Numbered from the stretch's first letter, positions 7,898-17,065 are shown. The stretch is 64,000 bases of DNA from Campylobacter pinnipediorum subsp. caledonicus (GCF_002022005.1 NZ_CP017258.1:186001-250000), one strand, 5' to 3'. Notes: generated by a model not told the origin, from the letters alone. Program-made: numbers and translations.

Positions 7898-9505
7898 TTA
7901 TTCATTTTTGTCTTTTGGTAATATTGCGGGATCATTTTTTAGATTTTTGTAATCCGCTAAATCTTTTCCGTTATAAATCTTTATATCACCTATTTGTTTA
8001 TCTGTAAAAAATGTTTTATTTTTAGATAAATTTTTCTCTTCTATGCCTAACCAATAAGCAAAGCCATACATAAAATCATAACCACTTTTCGGACTATTTA
8101 TATAAGTTCTATTTGTGTCATCACTAGAAAGAATCAAAAATGGAACTTCGTAGTTTTGCTTATGTTCCGGATCGTGTCGCATATTTAAGTCGGAGAAAAA
8201 TTTCTTTTTATGAGAAAGCCCATGATCTGAAAAATACATAATTGAAAAAGTTTCTTTTATCTCTTGTAGTCTTTGATAAATCATTTGTATTAATTTGTCG
8301 GTTTGTCTAATACTTGACAAATAACAAGACATTTTTTCATTTATAAAATCTGTTACATTGTTAATGTTATAGTTTTTATCAATTCTGTCACAAAAGACCG
8401 AATGTGAACCGATTAAATGGAGAACAATTAGCTTGTTTTTATCTGTTTTTTCTTCTATTGCTTTATAAAATTCTGGTATTAATTCCAAATCACTATGTGT
8501 TTTAAAACTGTACCCGTTTTTTGTTGTAAAGTATATATTTTTTGATTTAATTGCTATTGAATATTGTAAAATATCATAAGATCCCATTTTTCCTTGATTA
8601 GATAGCCAATAAGTATCCATATTTGAATCATTAGCTAAAGATATTATTGTATTTTCGTGAACCAAAGATTCTAGATTTTTATCATCATGTTGAGTTAATG
8701 TTCTTTGTAAAGACAAAGGTGTATTCCAAGAAGGCGACACATAATTGTTAAAAAATAAACCATTTACATTATCCAAGAAAGGTGTTGTTTTAAGAGAATA
8801 TCCGTATAAAGACATATAATCTCTTCTCATACTTTCACCTATTATTAGAATATAATTTTTATATTTTTGATCTATATTTGTTATTTGCCATTTAGACGCA
8901 TTATTTTTTGCAATAGACAGCATATTTTTTCTTTTGTGATATGTTGCAATGTTAGTTGTGAACTCAATTATAAATCTTAAGGGATAATATTGAAATTTAT
9001 ATGTAATATTTTCAAAGCTAAAATTTTTTGTTTCATATATTGTTTCTATCGGTTTGTGTATAATTGCAGTTATGATTATAATAGTTAAAATTTTTACAAT
9101 CTTAGGGTTTGGTTGATTAAAAATTATAGAATTATTTAGTCTATATACTATGATAAATAAAATTATATATAAAAATACTAAAATATATGCTATAATTGGT
9201 ATATCTTTTATATATTCTAGTGCCTCAAGTTTATTTGTCTCCATTAGAGAAACGACAATTCCTTCGCTTATACTTCCATAAATTATTGAATTAGGAAGAT
9301 ACATAACCCCCAAAATAAAGTTAATTACTAAATAAAATTTAAAAAATTTATCAGAATAAAATTTTATAACATATAAACTAGTAAAAAGCAATAATCCGTA
9401 TGAAAATAATTTTTTATAGTGTTCCCCAAGTGCATAAACTGTAAAGCAACTAAAAATAAATAATACCATATAAAATAAGGTATTTTTCTTAAGACTATAA
9501 TTCAT
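7898..9505 (-). CDS. Phosphoethanolamine transferase (EptA/EptC family)
   Basis: A 535-residue inner-membrane enzyme with a periplasmic alkaline-phosphatase-fold domain that moves phosphoethanolamine from phosphatidylethanolamine to surface acceptors (lipid A; in C. jejuni EptC also the flagellar rod protein FlgG). Five hydrophobic helices occupy residues ~8-150. The metal site shows YILIIGESMRRDYMSLYGY (E224), a candidate nucleophile T262 in SPSWNTPLS, HLIGSH near 365 and MYFSDHGLSH near 425. The acceptor cannot be read from sequence. Two direct repeats lie just upstream of the start and may be an operator. A weak AT hairpin lies past the stop (7862-7886). Confidence 0.88.
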   Translation of the reverse strand: MNYSLKKNTLFYMVLFIFSCFTVYALGEHYKKLFSYGLLLFTSLYVIKFYSDKFFKFYLVINFILGVMYLPNSIIYGSISEGIVVSLMETNKLEALEYIKDIPIIAYILVFLYIILFIIVYRLNNSIIFNQPNPKIVKILTIIIITAIIHKPIETIYETKNFSFENITYKFQYYPLRFIIEFTTNIATYHKRKNMLSIAKNNASKWQITNIDQKYKNYILIIGESMRRDYMSLYGYSLKTTPFLDNVNGLFFNNYVSPSWNTPLSLQRTLTQHDDKNLESLVHENTIISLANDSNMDTYWLSNQGKMGSYDILQYSIAIKSKNIYFTTKNGYSFKTHSDLELIPEFYKAIEEKTDKNKLIVLHLIGSHSVFCDRIDKNYNINNVTDFINEKMSCYLSSIRQTDKLIQMIYQRLQEIKETFSIMYFSDHGLSHKKKFFSDLNMRHDPEHKQNYEVPFLILSSDDTNRTYINSPKSGYDFMYGFAYWLGIEEKNLSKNKTFFTDKQIGDIKIYNGKDLADYKNLKNDPAILPKDKNE

Positions 9506-9522
9506 ATAAGTTCCTCAAAAAT

Positions 9523-9568
9523 TTTTAACTAAAAAATTATTATTTTAAAATATTTTAACTAAAAAATA
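9523..9568. promoter_or_regulatory. Direct repeat upstream of the phosphoethanolamine transferase
   Basis: TTTTAACTAAAAAAT occurs at about 9523 and again at about 9553, one copy every 30 bp (about three helical turns), 18-63 bases before the start codon. The spacing suits binding of a regulator dimer. Function is inferred; low-complexity AT drift is the alternative. Confidence 0.4.
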
Positions 9569-9648
9569 GGTAAGTTGATAATAAATTTAAACTAATGTAA
9601 AAAAAGCAAATAATAAATTATAGTAATCAAACAATATAATTTTTAATA

Positions 9649-10521
9649 CTATAATTTAATCAATTCTAAAAATTCTTTAGCAAGTTTTGGTAATTTTTTA
9701 TCTTTTTTGTATGCTACTACTATAGTTTTATCAAGTATCTCATCTCCTATATCAAATAGTTTGATATCTGTATTTTTAAAAATCTCTGTTGTAAAACATA
9801 CTCCTTTGTTTAAAGCAACTAATGATATTGCTATATCAATAAATTCAACTTCGCAAAATATTTTTGGTTTAAAATTATGCTTCAAGAAAAAATCATCTAT
9901 ACATTCTCTGCTTTTATAAGAATCTCTTGGAAGGATAAAATTTTCATCTTTTAAATCTTGTATGTTTATCTTTGGATGTTTTTTTGTTATATTTTTGGCT
10001 AATCTATGTGATTTTGATAAAGCTAAATATGTCTTTTCTCTGTATATATTCTCACAAACTATATCATCACACTCTATTGGTATAGACATTACTGCCATAT
10101 CAATATTAGAGTTTAAAATTGATATTCTTGCACTTGCTAATGAATTTAATTGTATTATTCTTATGTTTGATCTTGGATGGGTTTCGTGTAGTTTTACTAT
10201 ATGTTTGTGTGAAAAGTTATAGGCTATTTTGGAAAATCCTATTCTTAGGTTTTGTTTATTTGATTTTACTAAATCTACTATTTTATTATTTAGTTCATCT
10301 TGTAGTTTTAAAATTAACCTTGCTTTTTCTATATAAATTTGACCTACTTGTGTTAAGCTTAGATTATTTTTTCTATCAAATAGCTCGGTTCCCAACTCAT
10401 TTTCTAATTTTAATACACTTTGAGATAGTGATGGTTGTGAAACATTTAGCTTTTCAGCTGCCTTTGTAAAGCTCTTGCTTATAGCTACTTGCAATACAAA
10501 TTCCATTTGTCTAATATTCAT
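9649..10521 (-). CDS. LysR-family transcriptional regulator
   Basis: A 290-residue regulator with an N-terminal winged HTH (MNIRQMEFVLQVAISKSFTKAAEKLNVSQPSLSQSV split over residues 1-36) and a C-terminal effector domain with SIPIECDDIV and VALNKGVCFTTE. It is divergent from the first flavoprotein gene with a 159-bp shared region, the usual arrangement for a LysR regulator controlling its neighbour. The region contains a TAG-N7-CTA site. The effector is unknown and may be the substrate or product of the reductases. Confidence 0.9.
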   Translation of the reverse strand: MNIRQMEFVLQVAISKSFTKAAEKLNVSQPSLSQSVLKLENELGTELFDRKNNLSLTQVGQIYIEKARLILKLQDELNNKIVDLVKSNKQNLRIGFSKIAYNFSHKHIVKLHETHPRSNIRIIQLNSLASARISILNSNIDMAVMSIPIECDDIVCENIYREKTYLALSKSHRLAKNITKKHPKINIQDLKDENFILPRDSYKSRECIDDFFLKHNFKPKIFCEVEFIDIAISLVALNKGVCFTTEIFKNTDIKLFDIGDEILDKTIVVAYKKDKKLPKLAKEFLELIKL

Positions 10522-10550
10522 GTTATACCTTAAAATAATATTTTAATGTT

Positions 10551-10624
10551 ATAGGTAAAAACTATCAAATTATAATATAAAACTATTTGACATATACTTA
10601 AAAAAAATTATATTATTGTATATA
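10551..10624 (+). promoter_or_regulatory. LysR-type operator and promoter of flavoprotein 1
   Basis: ATAG-N7-CTAT at 10551-10565 fits the LysR T-N11-A box. TTGACA at 10587-10592 and TATTAT at 10611-10616 (18-base spacer; TATATT at 10609 gives 16) form the promoter. From AAAAACTAT onward (10557) the stretch is nearly repeated at 12456-12522 before the second flavoprotein, so the two genes probably share control. Confidence 0.6.
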
Positions 10625-10680
10625 TTTTAAATATAAAAATTAATTTATGTATTTAAAAATTATATTCAAGGAGTATTCTT

Positions 10681-12210
10681 ATGGAAAACATGTCTAGAAG
10701 AAATGTGTTAAAAATGAGCATGATTGGAGCTGGAGCATTAGCCTTAAGTGGGGTAAATGCAGATGCAAATAGCAAGGATATAAATTGGGATGAAGAATGG
10801 GATGTTGTTGTTATAGGAAGTGGTTTTGCTGGTCTTGCGGCTGGTGTAACTGCTGCTAACAAGGGCAATAAAGTTTTGATTATAGAAAAAATGAGCCGTT
10901 TTGGCGGTAACTCTGTTATAAATGGTGGGGTTATGGGTGTTTGGGGTAATGACTTCCAAGAAAAAGAAGGAGTAAAAGATAGCAAAGAATTATATATAAA
11001 AGATATTATGAAAGCAGGTGGCGGACTAAACCATGCAGAACTTGTAGAGACATTGGCAGATAGGGTTCAAGATGCTTATAAACTTGCAAAAGATTGTGGT
11101 GCTAAGTTTATTATGCTTAAACTTCACGGTGGACATAGTGTTCCAAGAGGTGCATTGGCAGAAACTGACAGCGGCGCAGGTATCACTAGACCTATGACTG
11201 AGTTTTTCCAAAAAATAGAAGGTTGCGAAATTCGTAGACAATGTAAACTGGATAGAATAATCACAGATGATAGCGGCAAGGTTTTAGGCATAGAAGCTAG
11301 GGTTGATTATAAATTTGATAGAAATGCTGAAAATGATGATAAAGAAAATACAAGTGGTACTAAGAAATTTATAAAAGCTAAAAAAGGTGTTGTTCTTGCG
11401 GCAGGCGGATTTAGTAGAGATAAGCATTTTAGAAAAGCACAAGATCCTAGAATTGCTGATGATTTGGACTCTACAAACCATCCAGGCGCAACTGCTGGTG
11501 TATTGCTTGAAGCACTTAAAGTAGGTGCAGAACCCGTTCAAATTAGCTGGATTCAAAGTTTACCTCTATCAAGTCCAGATGAAAAAGGATATGGTGTATC
11601 ATCTGCATTTACACACGAAAGTTTTAGGTTTGGTATCATTGTAAGTCCAAAAACTGGCAAAAGATATGGAAACGAACTTGCAAATAGAAAAGTTCAAGCT
11701 GATTATGAGTTTAAATCAAAAAATGAAGACGGCGTATATCTATTAAGTATGTGCGATAGCAAAGCTGCTGCCGAAATGCTACCTGAAAAACTAGAAAAAG
11801 TTCAAAAAGTAGGTATAGTTAAGAAATTTGATAGTTTAGAAGCTATTGCTAAGGCATACAATATACCACTTGATGAGTTTAAAAAGACTGTTGAAAAATA
11901 CAACCAATATGTAAAAGATGAAAAAGACCCTGATTTTGGTAAAAATTTAAGCAAAGCAATCACAAAAGGTTATGATTTTTCGGTTCCACCATTTTATGTA
12001 TCACGAGTAATACCAAAAGTTCACCATACAATGGGCGGTCTAAATATAACTCCAAAAGCTGAAGTTATATCATCTTCTACAAACAAACCGATACCGGGAT
12101 TATTTGCTGCTGGTGAAATCACAGGTGGTGTTCACGGTGCTGTTAGATTAGGAAGTTGCGCAATTGCTGATTGTCTTACATTTGGTATGATAGCTGGAGA
12201 AAATTTCTAA
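10681..12210 (+). CDS. Tat-exported flavocytochrome c flavoprotein (fumarate reductase-like FAD enzyme) 1
   Basis: A 509-residue periplasmic FAD enzyme of the fumarate reductase/FccA/UrdA superfamily. The Tat signal is SRRNVLK at residues 5-11, followed by a hydrophobic run and a VNADA cleavage area. FAD-binding GSGFAG is at 46-51, with GGNSVINGG nearby. The conserved HHTMGG near residue 445 and the active-site VRLGSCA (Arg before LG) are kept. The IQAHPT His of true fumarate reductases is replaced by IQSLP, so the substrate is probably another unsaturated organic acid. There is no haem motif, so it needs a cytochrome partner. ATG with AAGGAG upstream. Confidence 0.87.
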   Translation: MENMSRRNVLKMSMIGAGALALSGVNADANSKDINWDEEWDVVVIGSGFAGLAAGVTAANKGNKVLIIEKMSRFGGNSVINGGVMGVWGNDFQEKEGVKDSKELYIKDIMKAGGGLNHAELVETLADRVQDAYKLAKDCGAKFIMLKLHGGHSVPRGALAETDSGAGITRPMTEFFQKIEGCEIRRQCKLDRIITDDSGKVLGIEARVDYKFDRNAENDDKENTSGTKKFIKAKKGVVLAAGGFSRDKHFRKAQDPRIADDLDSTNHPGATAGVLLEALKVGAEPVQISWIQSLPLSSPDEKGYGVSSAFTHESFRFGIIVSPKTGKRYGNELANRKVQADYEFKSKNEDGVYLLSMCDSKAAAEMLPEKLEKVQKVGIVKKFDSLEAIAKAYNIPLDEFKKTVEKYNQYVKDEKDPDFGKNLSKAITKGYDFSVPPFYVSRVIPKVHHTMGGLNITPKAEVISSSTNKPIPGLFAAGEITGGVHGAVRLGSCAIADCLTFGMIAGENF

Positions 12211-12229
12211 TTAAAATAATTTCCAACAT

Positions 12230-12259
12230 AGGAGAGGTATGATTTTTATATTCTCTCCT
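12230..12259 (+). terminator. Terminator after flavoprotein 1
   Basis: AGGAGAG (12230-12236) pairs with CTCTCCT (12253-12259), followed by a T run. It separates the two flavoprotein genes into different transcripts. Confidence 0.8.
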
Positions 12260-12420
12260 TTTTTAAAATCAATAAATATTAATATAAACTTATTTTAATT
12301 TTTAAACAGTATTAAATAATTTTTACTGTATATCCAATCCAAAATCAATGTTTTGATAAAAATAAATCAATCTTATCTTGAAAGTATCTTTTTTATTATT
12401 TTATAATGAATTTACTTCCA

Positions 12421-12522
12421 TTATACTTTTAATATAAATGCTTTAAAAGTATAATAAAAAACTATTAAATTATAAGTTAAGACTATTTGACACATAGCTA
12501 AAAAAGTTATATTATTATATAT
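12421..12522 (+). promoter_or_regulatory. Promoter and palindrome before flavoprotein 2
   Basis: A 12-bp palindrome TTATACTTTTAA / TTAAAAGTATAA (12421-12432 and 12443-12454) is followed by a near copy of the flavoprotein 1 promoter: AAAAACTAT from 12456, TTGACA 12487-12492, TATTAT 12510-12515 (17-base spacer). The palindrome is an operator candidate. The rest of the 12260-12420 gap shows nothing I can name. Confidence 0.55.
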
Positions 12523-12578
12523 AAATTAAATTATAAATTTAATTTATAATTTAAGTATAACCCTAAAAAGGAGATTAT

Positions 12579-14117
12579 ATGTCAAATATTTCAAGACGTG
12601 ACATGCTTAAAATGAGCATGATAGGAGCTGGGGCATTAGCATTTAGTGGTGTAAATGCAAGCGCGACATTAAATTCTAAAGATATCAAGTTTGATGAAGA
12701 ATATGATGTTGTCGTAATAGGTTCAGGGTATGCTGGTATGGCTGCTGCTATAACCTCTGCTGAAAAAGGACTTAAAGTTCTTGTTATTGAAAAAATGGGT
12801 CGCCTTGGTGGTAATTCAGTTATCAATGGTGGATTATTTGCTGTTGTAAATAGCCCTAAACAAAAAATAGAAGGAATAAAAGACTCTTTTGAAACATATA
12901 TGAATGACTGTTTAAAAGCTGGTTTGCAAATAAACCATCCAGAAAACCTTAAAATTATTGCAGATCGTGGAAATGATGCATTAAAATTAACAGAAAAATG
13001 TGGTGCAAAATATTTTGAAAAACTATCACATCTTGGCGGACACTCTGTTCCAAGAACATATTTATCAGCAAACAGTAGCGGTTCTGGTATATTGCAACCT
13101 ATGATTGAATATTTTTCAAAATTAGATAATGGCACAATAAAAAGAAGAACTAAATTTGATGACTTTATTCTTGATGATTTAGGACGAGTTATTGGCATAT
13201 CAGCTAGAGAAAATTACAAATTCGACTCAAAGCTTTTAGATGATCATATGGAAAATAAAACAGGAGAACAAAAATATTTTAAAGCTAAAAAAGGTGTTGT
13301 TTTAGCAGCCGGTGGATTTTCTAGAGATGTGTTTTTAAGAAATATGCAAGATCCTGGCATACCTGTAGATACAGATTCTATAAATCAACCTGGCGCTACT
13401 GGCGAAGTTTTGATGAAAACATTTGAGCTTGGAGCAGTACCAATTCATTTGTCTTGGATTCAATTTGGTCCATGGGCTTGTCCTGATGAAAAAGGTTTTG
13501 GATCAGCTTCTAACTTTAATATAAATGCTACATTTAGATATGGAATCTCTGTTAATCCAAAAACAGGAAAACGCTTTATGAACGAACTTGCAGATAGAAG
13601 AACTAGAGCTCAAGCAATGTTTAAAGTGATTAATGGTGATGAAAAAAATTATCCTATTAATATTTGTGATCAAGCTGGGGTTGATAAGATTACTCCAGAA
13701 ATTGCAGAAAAAGCTGTGAACTCTGGAGTGGTTAAAAAATTTAATTCCATAGAAGATATAGCAAAAGAATACAATATTTCGGCATCTGAACTTAAAAAAA
13801 CAATTAATGCGTACAATAGCTACGTAATGTCTAAAAAAGATCCAGAGTTCAGTAAACCTGTTCATACACTAGAAGGTGTACAAATTATTAAAGCACCATT
13901 TTATGCAACAAAAGGTGTGCCGAAACTTCATCACACTATGGGTGGTCTAAAAATAAACGAAAAAGCTCAAGTGGTTTCTACTATCACAAGAAAACCTATT
14001 CCAGGTTTATATGCTGCTGGAGAAATTACAGGAGGAACTCATGGTGCAAGTAGATTAGGAAGCTGTGCTATACCTGATTGTCTTGTCTTTGGTATGATAG
14101 CTGGAGAAAATATTTAA
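12579..14117 (+). CDS. Tat-exported flavocytochrome c flavoprotein (fumarate reductase-like FAD enzyme) 2
   Basis: A 512-residue paralogue of the previous flavoprotein, nearly identical in its Tat signal (SRRDMLK, then MSMIGAGALAFSGVNASA) and similar throughout. FAD site GSGYAG near 48, GGNSVINGG, HHTMGG near 448 and RLGSCA are present. The substrate-site segment is IQFGPW here against IQSLP in copy 1, so the two probably reduce different substrates. A cytochrome c and a NapC-type gene follow, as in the Wolinella fccABC arrangement, so this copy is likely fed electrons from menaquinol. ATG with AAAGGAG. Confidence 0.87.
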   Translation: MSNISRRDMLKMSMIGAGALAFSGVNASATLNSKDIKFDEEYDVVVIGSGYAGMAAAITSAEKGLKVLVIEKMGRLGGNSVINGGLFAVVNSPKQKIEGIKDSFETYMNDCLKAGLQINHPENLKIIADRGNDALKLTEKCGAKYFEKLSHLGGHSVPRTYLSANSSGSGILQPMIEYFSKLDNGTIKRRTKFDDFILDDLGRVIGISARENYKFDSKLLDDHMENKTGEQKYFKAKKGVVLAAGGFSRDVFLRNMQDPGIPVDTDSINQPGATGEVLMKTFELGAVPIHLSWIQFGPWACPDEKGFGSASNFNINATFRYGISVNPKTGKRFMNELADRRTRAQAMFKVINGDEKNYPINICDQAGVDKITPEIAEKAVNSGVVKKFNSIEDIAKEYNISASELKKTINAYNSYVMSKKDPEFSKPVHTLEGVQIIKAPFYATKGVPKLHHTMGGLKINEKAQVVSTITRKPIPGLYAAGEITGGTHGASRLGSCAIPDCLVFGMIAGENI

Positions 14118-14133
14118 ATCAATTTTGTTTTAG

Positions 14134-14162
14134 TAAGCTTAGGATAAAAAATCCTAAGCTTA
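14134..14162 (+). terminator. Hairpin between flavoprotein 2 and the cytochromes
   Basis: Perfect 12-bp stem TAAGCTTAGGAT / ATCCTAAGCTTA with an AAAAA loop. No strong T run follows, so it may only attenuate, lowering cytochrome expression relative to the flavoprotein. Confidence 0.65.
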
Positions 14163-14183
14163 TATTAAAGAAACGGAGAATTT

Positions 14184-14606
14184 ATGAAATTTAAAATATT
14201 TTATTTAATCATTTTTTTATTTGCCTGTATATCGCAAATTTATGCTATAGACAAAAATACGACAAAAATAGAGATAACAAAAGAAATACAGGATAAATAC
14301 CCTATTAAACCACATCATTCAAATATAATGCTTTCTTGTTTGAATTGTCATCAGGGGCAAGGAAATGATGTTACTAAGTTTAAAGCTATTGGTGATAAGG
14401 GTTGTATATCCTGTCATGGAGATAAAAAAAGAATAGCAAAAAGACTTGAATATATGGATATGTTAAAAGCAAATCCGCATAATTCAATTCATGATGGACC
14501 TACTTTGTTTTGTGATGAATGCCATAATGAGCATAAAAAATCAACCAATATGTGCTTAGAATGCCATGAAAGCGAAGTAAAAAATTGGATGAGGGTAACA
14601 CCATGA
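14184..14606 (+). CDS. Periplasmic tetrahaem cytochrome c
   Basis: A 140-residue protein with an N-terminal signal peptide (KIFYLIIFLFACISQIYA, about residues 3-20) and four CxxCH haem sites: CLNCH, CISCH, CDECH and CLECH. Size and haem number match the small tetrahaem electron carriers that partner flavocytochrome-type flavoproteins. It probably carries electrons from the membrane NapC-type protein to the flavoprotein. Its stop overlaps the next start as ATGA. Confidence 0.88.
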   Translation: MKFKIFYLIIFLFACISQIYAIDKNTTKIEITKEIQDKYPIKPHHSNIMLSCLNCHQGQGNDVTKFKAIGDKGCISCHGDKKRIAKRLEYMDMLKANPHNSIHDGPTLFCDECHNEHKKSTNMCLECHESEVKNWMRVTP

Positions 14607-15181
14607 AAAAAAGAGTAATATTTTTTATCTTAATAATAGGCGGATTACTGGGGCTTTTATCTTCCTTGGGAGTCTATTATGGACTTTCTGCAACAAGTGA
14701 TGAGAAATTTTGTGTAGTTTGTCATGAGATGGATCCTATAGTCATTGCTTATAGTAAAGATATACATAGCGGCATAGGCAAAACAGGAGTAAAAGCTAAA
14801 TGTGTTGATTGTCACTTACCACACGATAATATCATAAATTACATATACGCAAAAGCTAGAAATGGTGTTGTAGAGGGTGCTATTCACTTTTTTGGTGATG
14901 CTGAAAATATAAACTGGCATGAAAATAGAAAACATAGAAAAAATTTTGTGTTTGATGATGGATGTTTGAATTGTCATACAAATATTTATGATAATAAACT
15001 AATATCGGCAAAAGCTCATGAAATGCATGATCATTATAAATCTTTATTAAATACGGATAAAAAACTTGGTTGTGCTTCTTGTCATGTTGAGGTTGGACAT
15101 ACGGGACTTCAAAATATGCTTAATTATTGGAATCCACAATACGAAGCATATAAAGAAAAAGCATTAAAGAAAAAGCATTAA
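14603..15181 (+). CDS. NapC/NrfH-type tetrahaem quinol dehydrogenase
   Basis: A 192-residue membrane-anchored cytochrome: one N-terminal membrane helix (VIFFILIIGGLLGLLSSLGV), then four CxxCH sites (CVVCH, CVDCH, CLNCH, CASCH). The Met after the first haem (CHEMDP) is typical of NrfH. It would oxidise menaquinol and pass electrons to the tetrahaem cytochrome. I chose ATG 14603, which has GAGGG upstream and an ATGA overlap, not the TTG at 14585. The C terminus (KEKALKKKH) appears cut short by a 14-bp tandem duplication; without it the frame continues KKEELRKEYFK. Confidence 0.88.
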   Translation: MKKRVIFFILIIGGLLGLLSSLGVYYGLSATSDEKFCVVCHEMDPIVIAYSKDIHSGIGKTGVKAKCVDCHLPHDNIINYIYAKARNGVVEGAIHFFGDAENINWHENRKHRKNFVFDDGCLNCHTNIYDNKLISAKAHEMHDHYKSLLNTDKKLGCASCHVEVGHTGLQNMLNYWNPQYEAYKEKALKKKH

Positions 15182-15190
15182 AGAAAAAAG
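15152..15190 (+). repeat. 14-bp tandem repeat at the 3' end of the NapC-type gene
   Basis: AAAGAAAAAGCATT occurs at 15152-15165 and 15166-15179 with a partial third copy after it. The unit is not a multiple of 3, so copy number decides which C terminus is made. Confidence 0.8.
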
Positions 15191-15329
15191 AAGAGCTTAG
15201 AAAAGAGTATTTCAAGTAAGCTATTTAGAATTTTATGTGATGATCTTAAAAACTCATTGCATAAAATTCAGATTGCTATAATCTACATTTATGTAAAATA
15301 CAATACAAATTTTATATAAAGGATGATTT

Positions 15330-15584
15330 ATGAATAAATTAGTATTGTCTTTAATGCTTTTGGTTTCGTATATGTTGGCGGCTATAAATTTAAATACAGC
15401 TACAAAAGAAGAGTTGATGAGTTTAAAAGGTATAGGTAGCTCAAAAGCCGAAGCTATAATAGAATATAGAAAAGCAAATAAATTTAAAAGCACAGAAGAA
15501 TTAAAAAATGTAAAAGGCATTGGAGATTCTATTTATAAAAAATTAGAAAAAGAGATATCGGTTTCTAATACAAAAAATAAATAA
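15330..15584 (+). CDS. ComEA-like helix-hairpin-helix DNA-binding protein
   Basis: An 84-residue exported protein: signal peptide (KLVLSLMLLVSYMLA, residues 3-17), then two HhH motifs, LNTATKEELMSLKGIGSSKA and ELKNVKGIGDSIYKKL. This is the minimal ComEA form that binds incoming DNA in the periplasm during natural transformation. A TATAAT at about 15280 precedes it. It is alone here, not in a com operon, as is common in epsilonproteobacteria. The name reflects the domain; transformation function is inferred. Confidence 0.85.
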   Translation: MNKLVLSLMLLVSYMLAAINLNTATKEELMSLKGIGSSKAEAIIEYRKANKFKSTEELKNVKGIGDSIYKKLEKEISVSNTKNK

Positions 15585-15593
15585 AACAACTTG

Positions 15594-15618
15594 TTTGAGC
15601 ATTTTTTATATGCTCAAA
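15594..15618 (+). terminator. Terminator of the ComEA-like gene
   Basis: TTTGAGCAT / ATGCTCAAA, 9-bp stem, followed by TTTTG. Confidence 0.8.
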
Positions 15619-15732
15619 TTTTGTATATCAATCAAAATCTTTTACGAAATTTTATTTTTAATGTAAGTTAAATTTAATATTTGCTATAATTGCGATTTTT
15701 AAATCAAAAAATACTTAAACAAAGAGAGAATG

Positions 15733-15951
15733 ATGGCTAAAGATGATGTAATAGAAATTGATGGTAATGTTGTAGAAGCGTTGCCTAATGCAACTTTTAA
15801 AGTTGAACTTGATAATAAACATGTGATTTTATGCCATATAGCCGGCAAAATGAGAATGCACTATATAAAAATTATGCCAGGAGATAGAGTTAAAGTAGAA
15901 CTTACTCCATATAGTCTTGATAAGGGCAGAATAACATATCGCTACAAATAA
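15733..15951 (+). CDS. infA: Translation initiation factor IF-1
   Basis: A 72-residue S1/OB-fold protein that occupies the 30S A site during initiation. The sequence runs [20 protein letters not shown] and ends KGRITYRYK, as in other Campylobacter. There are two adjacent ATGs; 15733 gives the family length and better spacing from AAAGAGAG (15721-15728). An extended -10 TGCTATAAT lies at about 15682. Head of the ribosomal-protein/rpoA group. Confidence 0.96.
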   Translation: MAKDDVIEIDGNVVEALPNATFKVELDNKHVILCHIAGKMRMHYIKIMPGDRVKVELTPYSLDKGRITYRYK

Positions 15952-16136
15952 TACCTTATTTTTAACATTTTTAAAATTTTATAAAGTTTATTTTGGTATA
16001 ATCCATGCTTCGCAACAAAGCTGTATGAAGAATTATTTTTAAAGATTATCACTTTTTTTTAAAAATAGTTGGTTTATATTTTCAATAAACCTGTATGCAG
16101 TTTGCTAAAAGTGAAATAAATTTTTAGGAGACTAGA

Positions 16137-16250
16137 ATGAAAGTTCGTCCTTCTGTTAAGAAGATGTGTGACAAATGCAAAGTTGTCAAGCGTAATGGTA
16201 TAGTTCGTGTTATTTGCGAAAATCCAAAACATAAACAAAGACAAGGATAA
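16137..16250 (+). CDS. rpmJ: Ribosomal protein L36
   Basis: A 37-residue zinc-ribbon protein: [20 protein letters not shown], with C11, C14, C27 and H32 visible in the C-terminal [13 protein letters not shown]. Strong TTTAGGAG ribosome site. A TATAAT at about 15994 lies upstream. Three bases separate it from rpsM. Confidence 0.96.
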   Translation: MKVRPSVKKMCDKCKVVKRNGIVRVICENPKHKQRQG

Positions 16251-16252
16251 GT

Positions 16253-16621
16253 ATGGCACGTATAGCAGGTGTAGATTTACCAAATAGAAAAAGAGTAGAG
16301 TATGGATTGACTTATATATATGGTATAGGTCTTTACAAATCACGTCAAATTCTTGATGCTGTTGGAATATCTTATGATAAAAGAGTTCATGAGCTTACTG
16401 AAGATGAAGCTGCAGCTATAAGAAAAGAGATCCAAGAACATCACATTGTTGAAGGTGATTTAAGAAAACAAGTAGCTATGGATATAAAGGCACTTATGGA
16501 TCTTGGTAGTTATCGTGGTCTTCGCCATAGAAAAGGTCTTCCGGTTCGTGGTCAAAAAACAAAGACAAATGCACGCACAAGAAAAGGTAAGCGTAAAACT
16601 GTCGGTGCAGCAACTAAGTAG
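16253..16621 (+). CDS. rpsM: Ribosomal protein S13
   Basis: 122 residues starting [27 protein letters not shown], with the helix-two-turn-helix region and the basic tail [21 protein letters not shown]. 30S head protein contacting the 50S subunit and the P-site tRNA. Confidence 0.97.
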   Translation: MARIAGVDLPNRKRVEYGLTYIYGIGLYKSRQILDAVGISYDKRVHELTEDEAAAIRKEIQEHHIVEGDLRKQVAMDIKALMDLGSYRGLRHRKGLPVRGQKTKTNARTRKGKRKTVGAATK

Positions 16622-16643
16622 TCGATTGTTAAAGGATAAATAA

Positions 16644-17036
16644 ATGGCAAAAAGAAAAATTGTAAAGAAAAAAGTAGTTAAGAAAAATATAGCCAAAGGT
16701 ATCGTTTACATCAGTGCTACATTTAATAATACAATGGTTACAGTTACTGATGAGATGGGAAACGCTATAGCTTGGAGTAGCGCAGGTGGGCTTGGTTTTA
16801 AAGGTAGTAAAAAATCAACTCCTTATGCTGCACAACAAGCAGTAGAGGATGCTTTGAGCAAAGCTAAAGAGCATGGTATAAAAGAAGTTGGTATAAAAGT
16901 TCAAGGTCCAGGAAGTGGACGCGAAACAGCTGTTAAAAGCGTTGGTGCAGTAGAGGGTATAAAAGTTACTTTCTTAAAGGATATTACACCGCTTGCACAT
17001 AATGGTTGCAGACCACCAAAACGCCGTCGCGTCTAA
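16644..17036 (+). CDS. rpsK: Ribosomal protein S11
   Basis: 130 residues with [20 protein letters not shown], then [16 protein letters not shown] and the conserved end [11 protein letters not shown]. Platform protein of the 30S subunit. Confidence 0.97.
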   Translation: MAKRKIVKKKVVKKNIAKGIVYISATFNNTMVTVTDEMGNAIAWSSAGGLGFKGSKKSTPYAAQQAVEDALSKAKEHGIKEVGIKVQGPGSGRETAVKSVGAVEGIKVTFLKDITPLAHNGCRPPKRRRV

Positions 17037-17065
17037 TGAAGTTAAAGATTTAGGAGAATATTAAA

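Noticed and set aside
10653-14000. Long minus-strand frames opposite the flavoproteins
   Set aside because: Shadow frames of well-supported genes, without ribosome sites or domain motifs.
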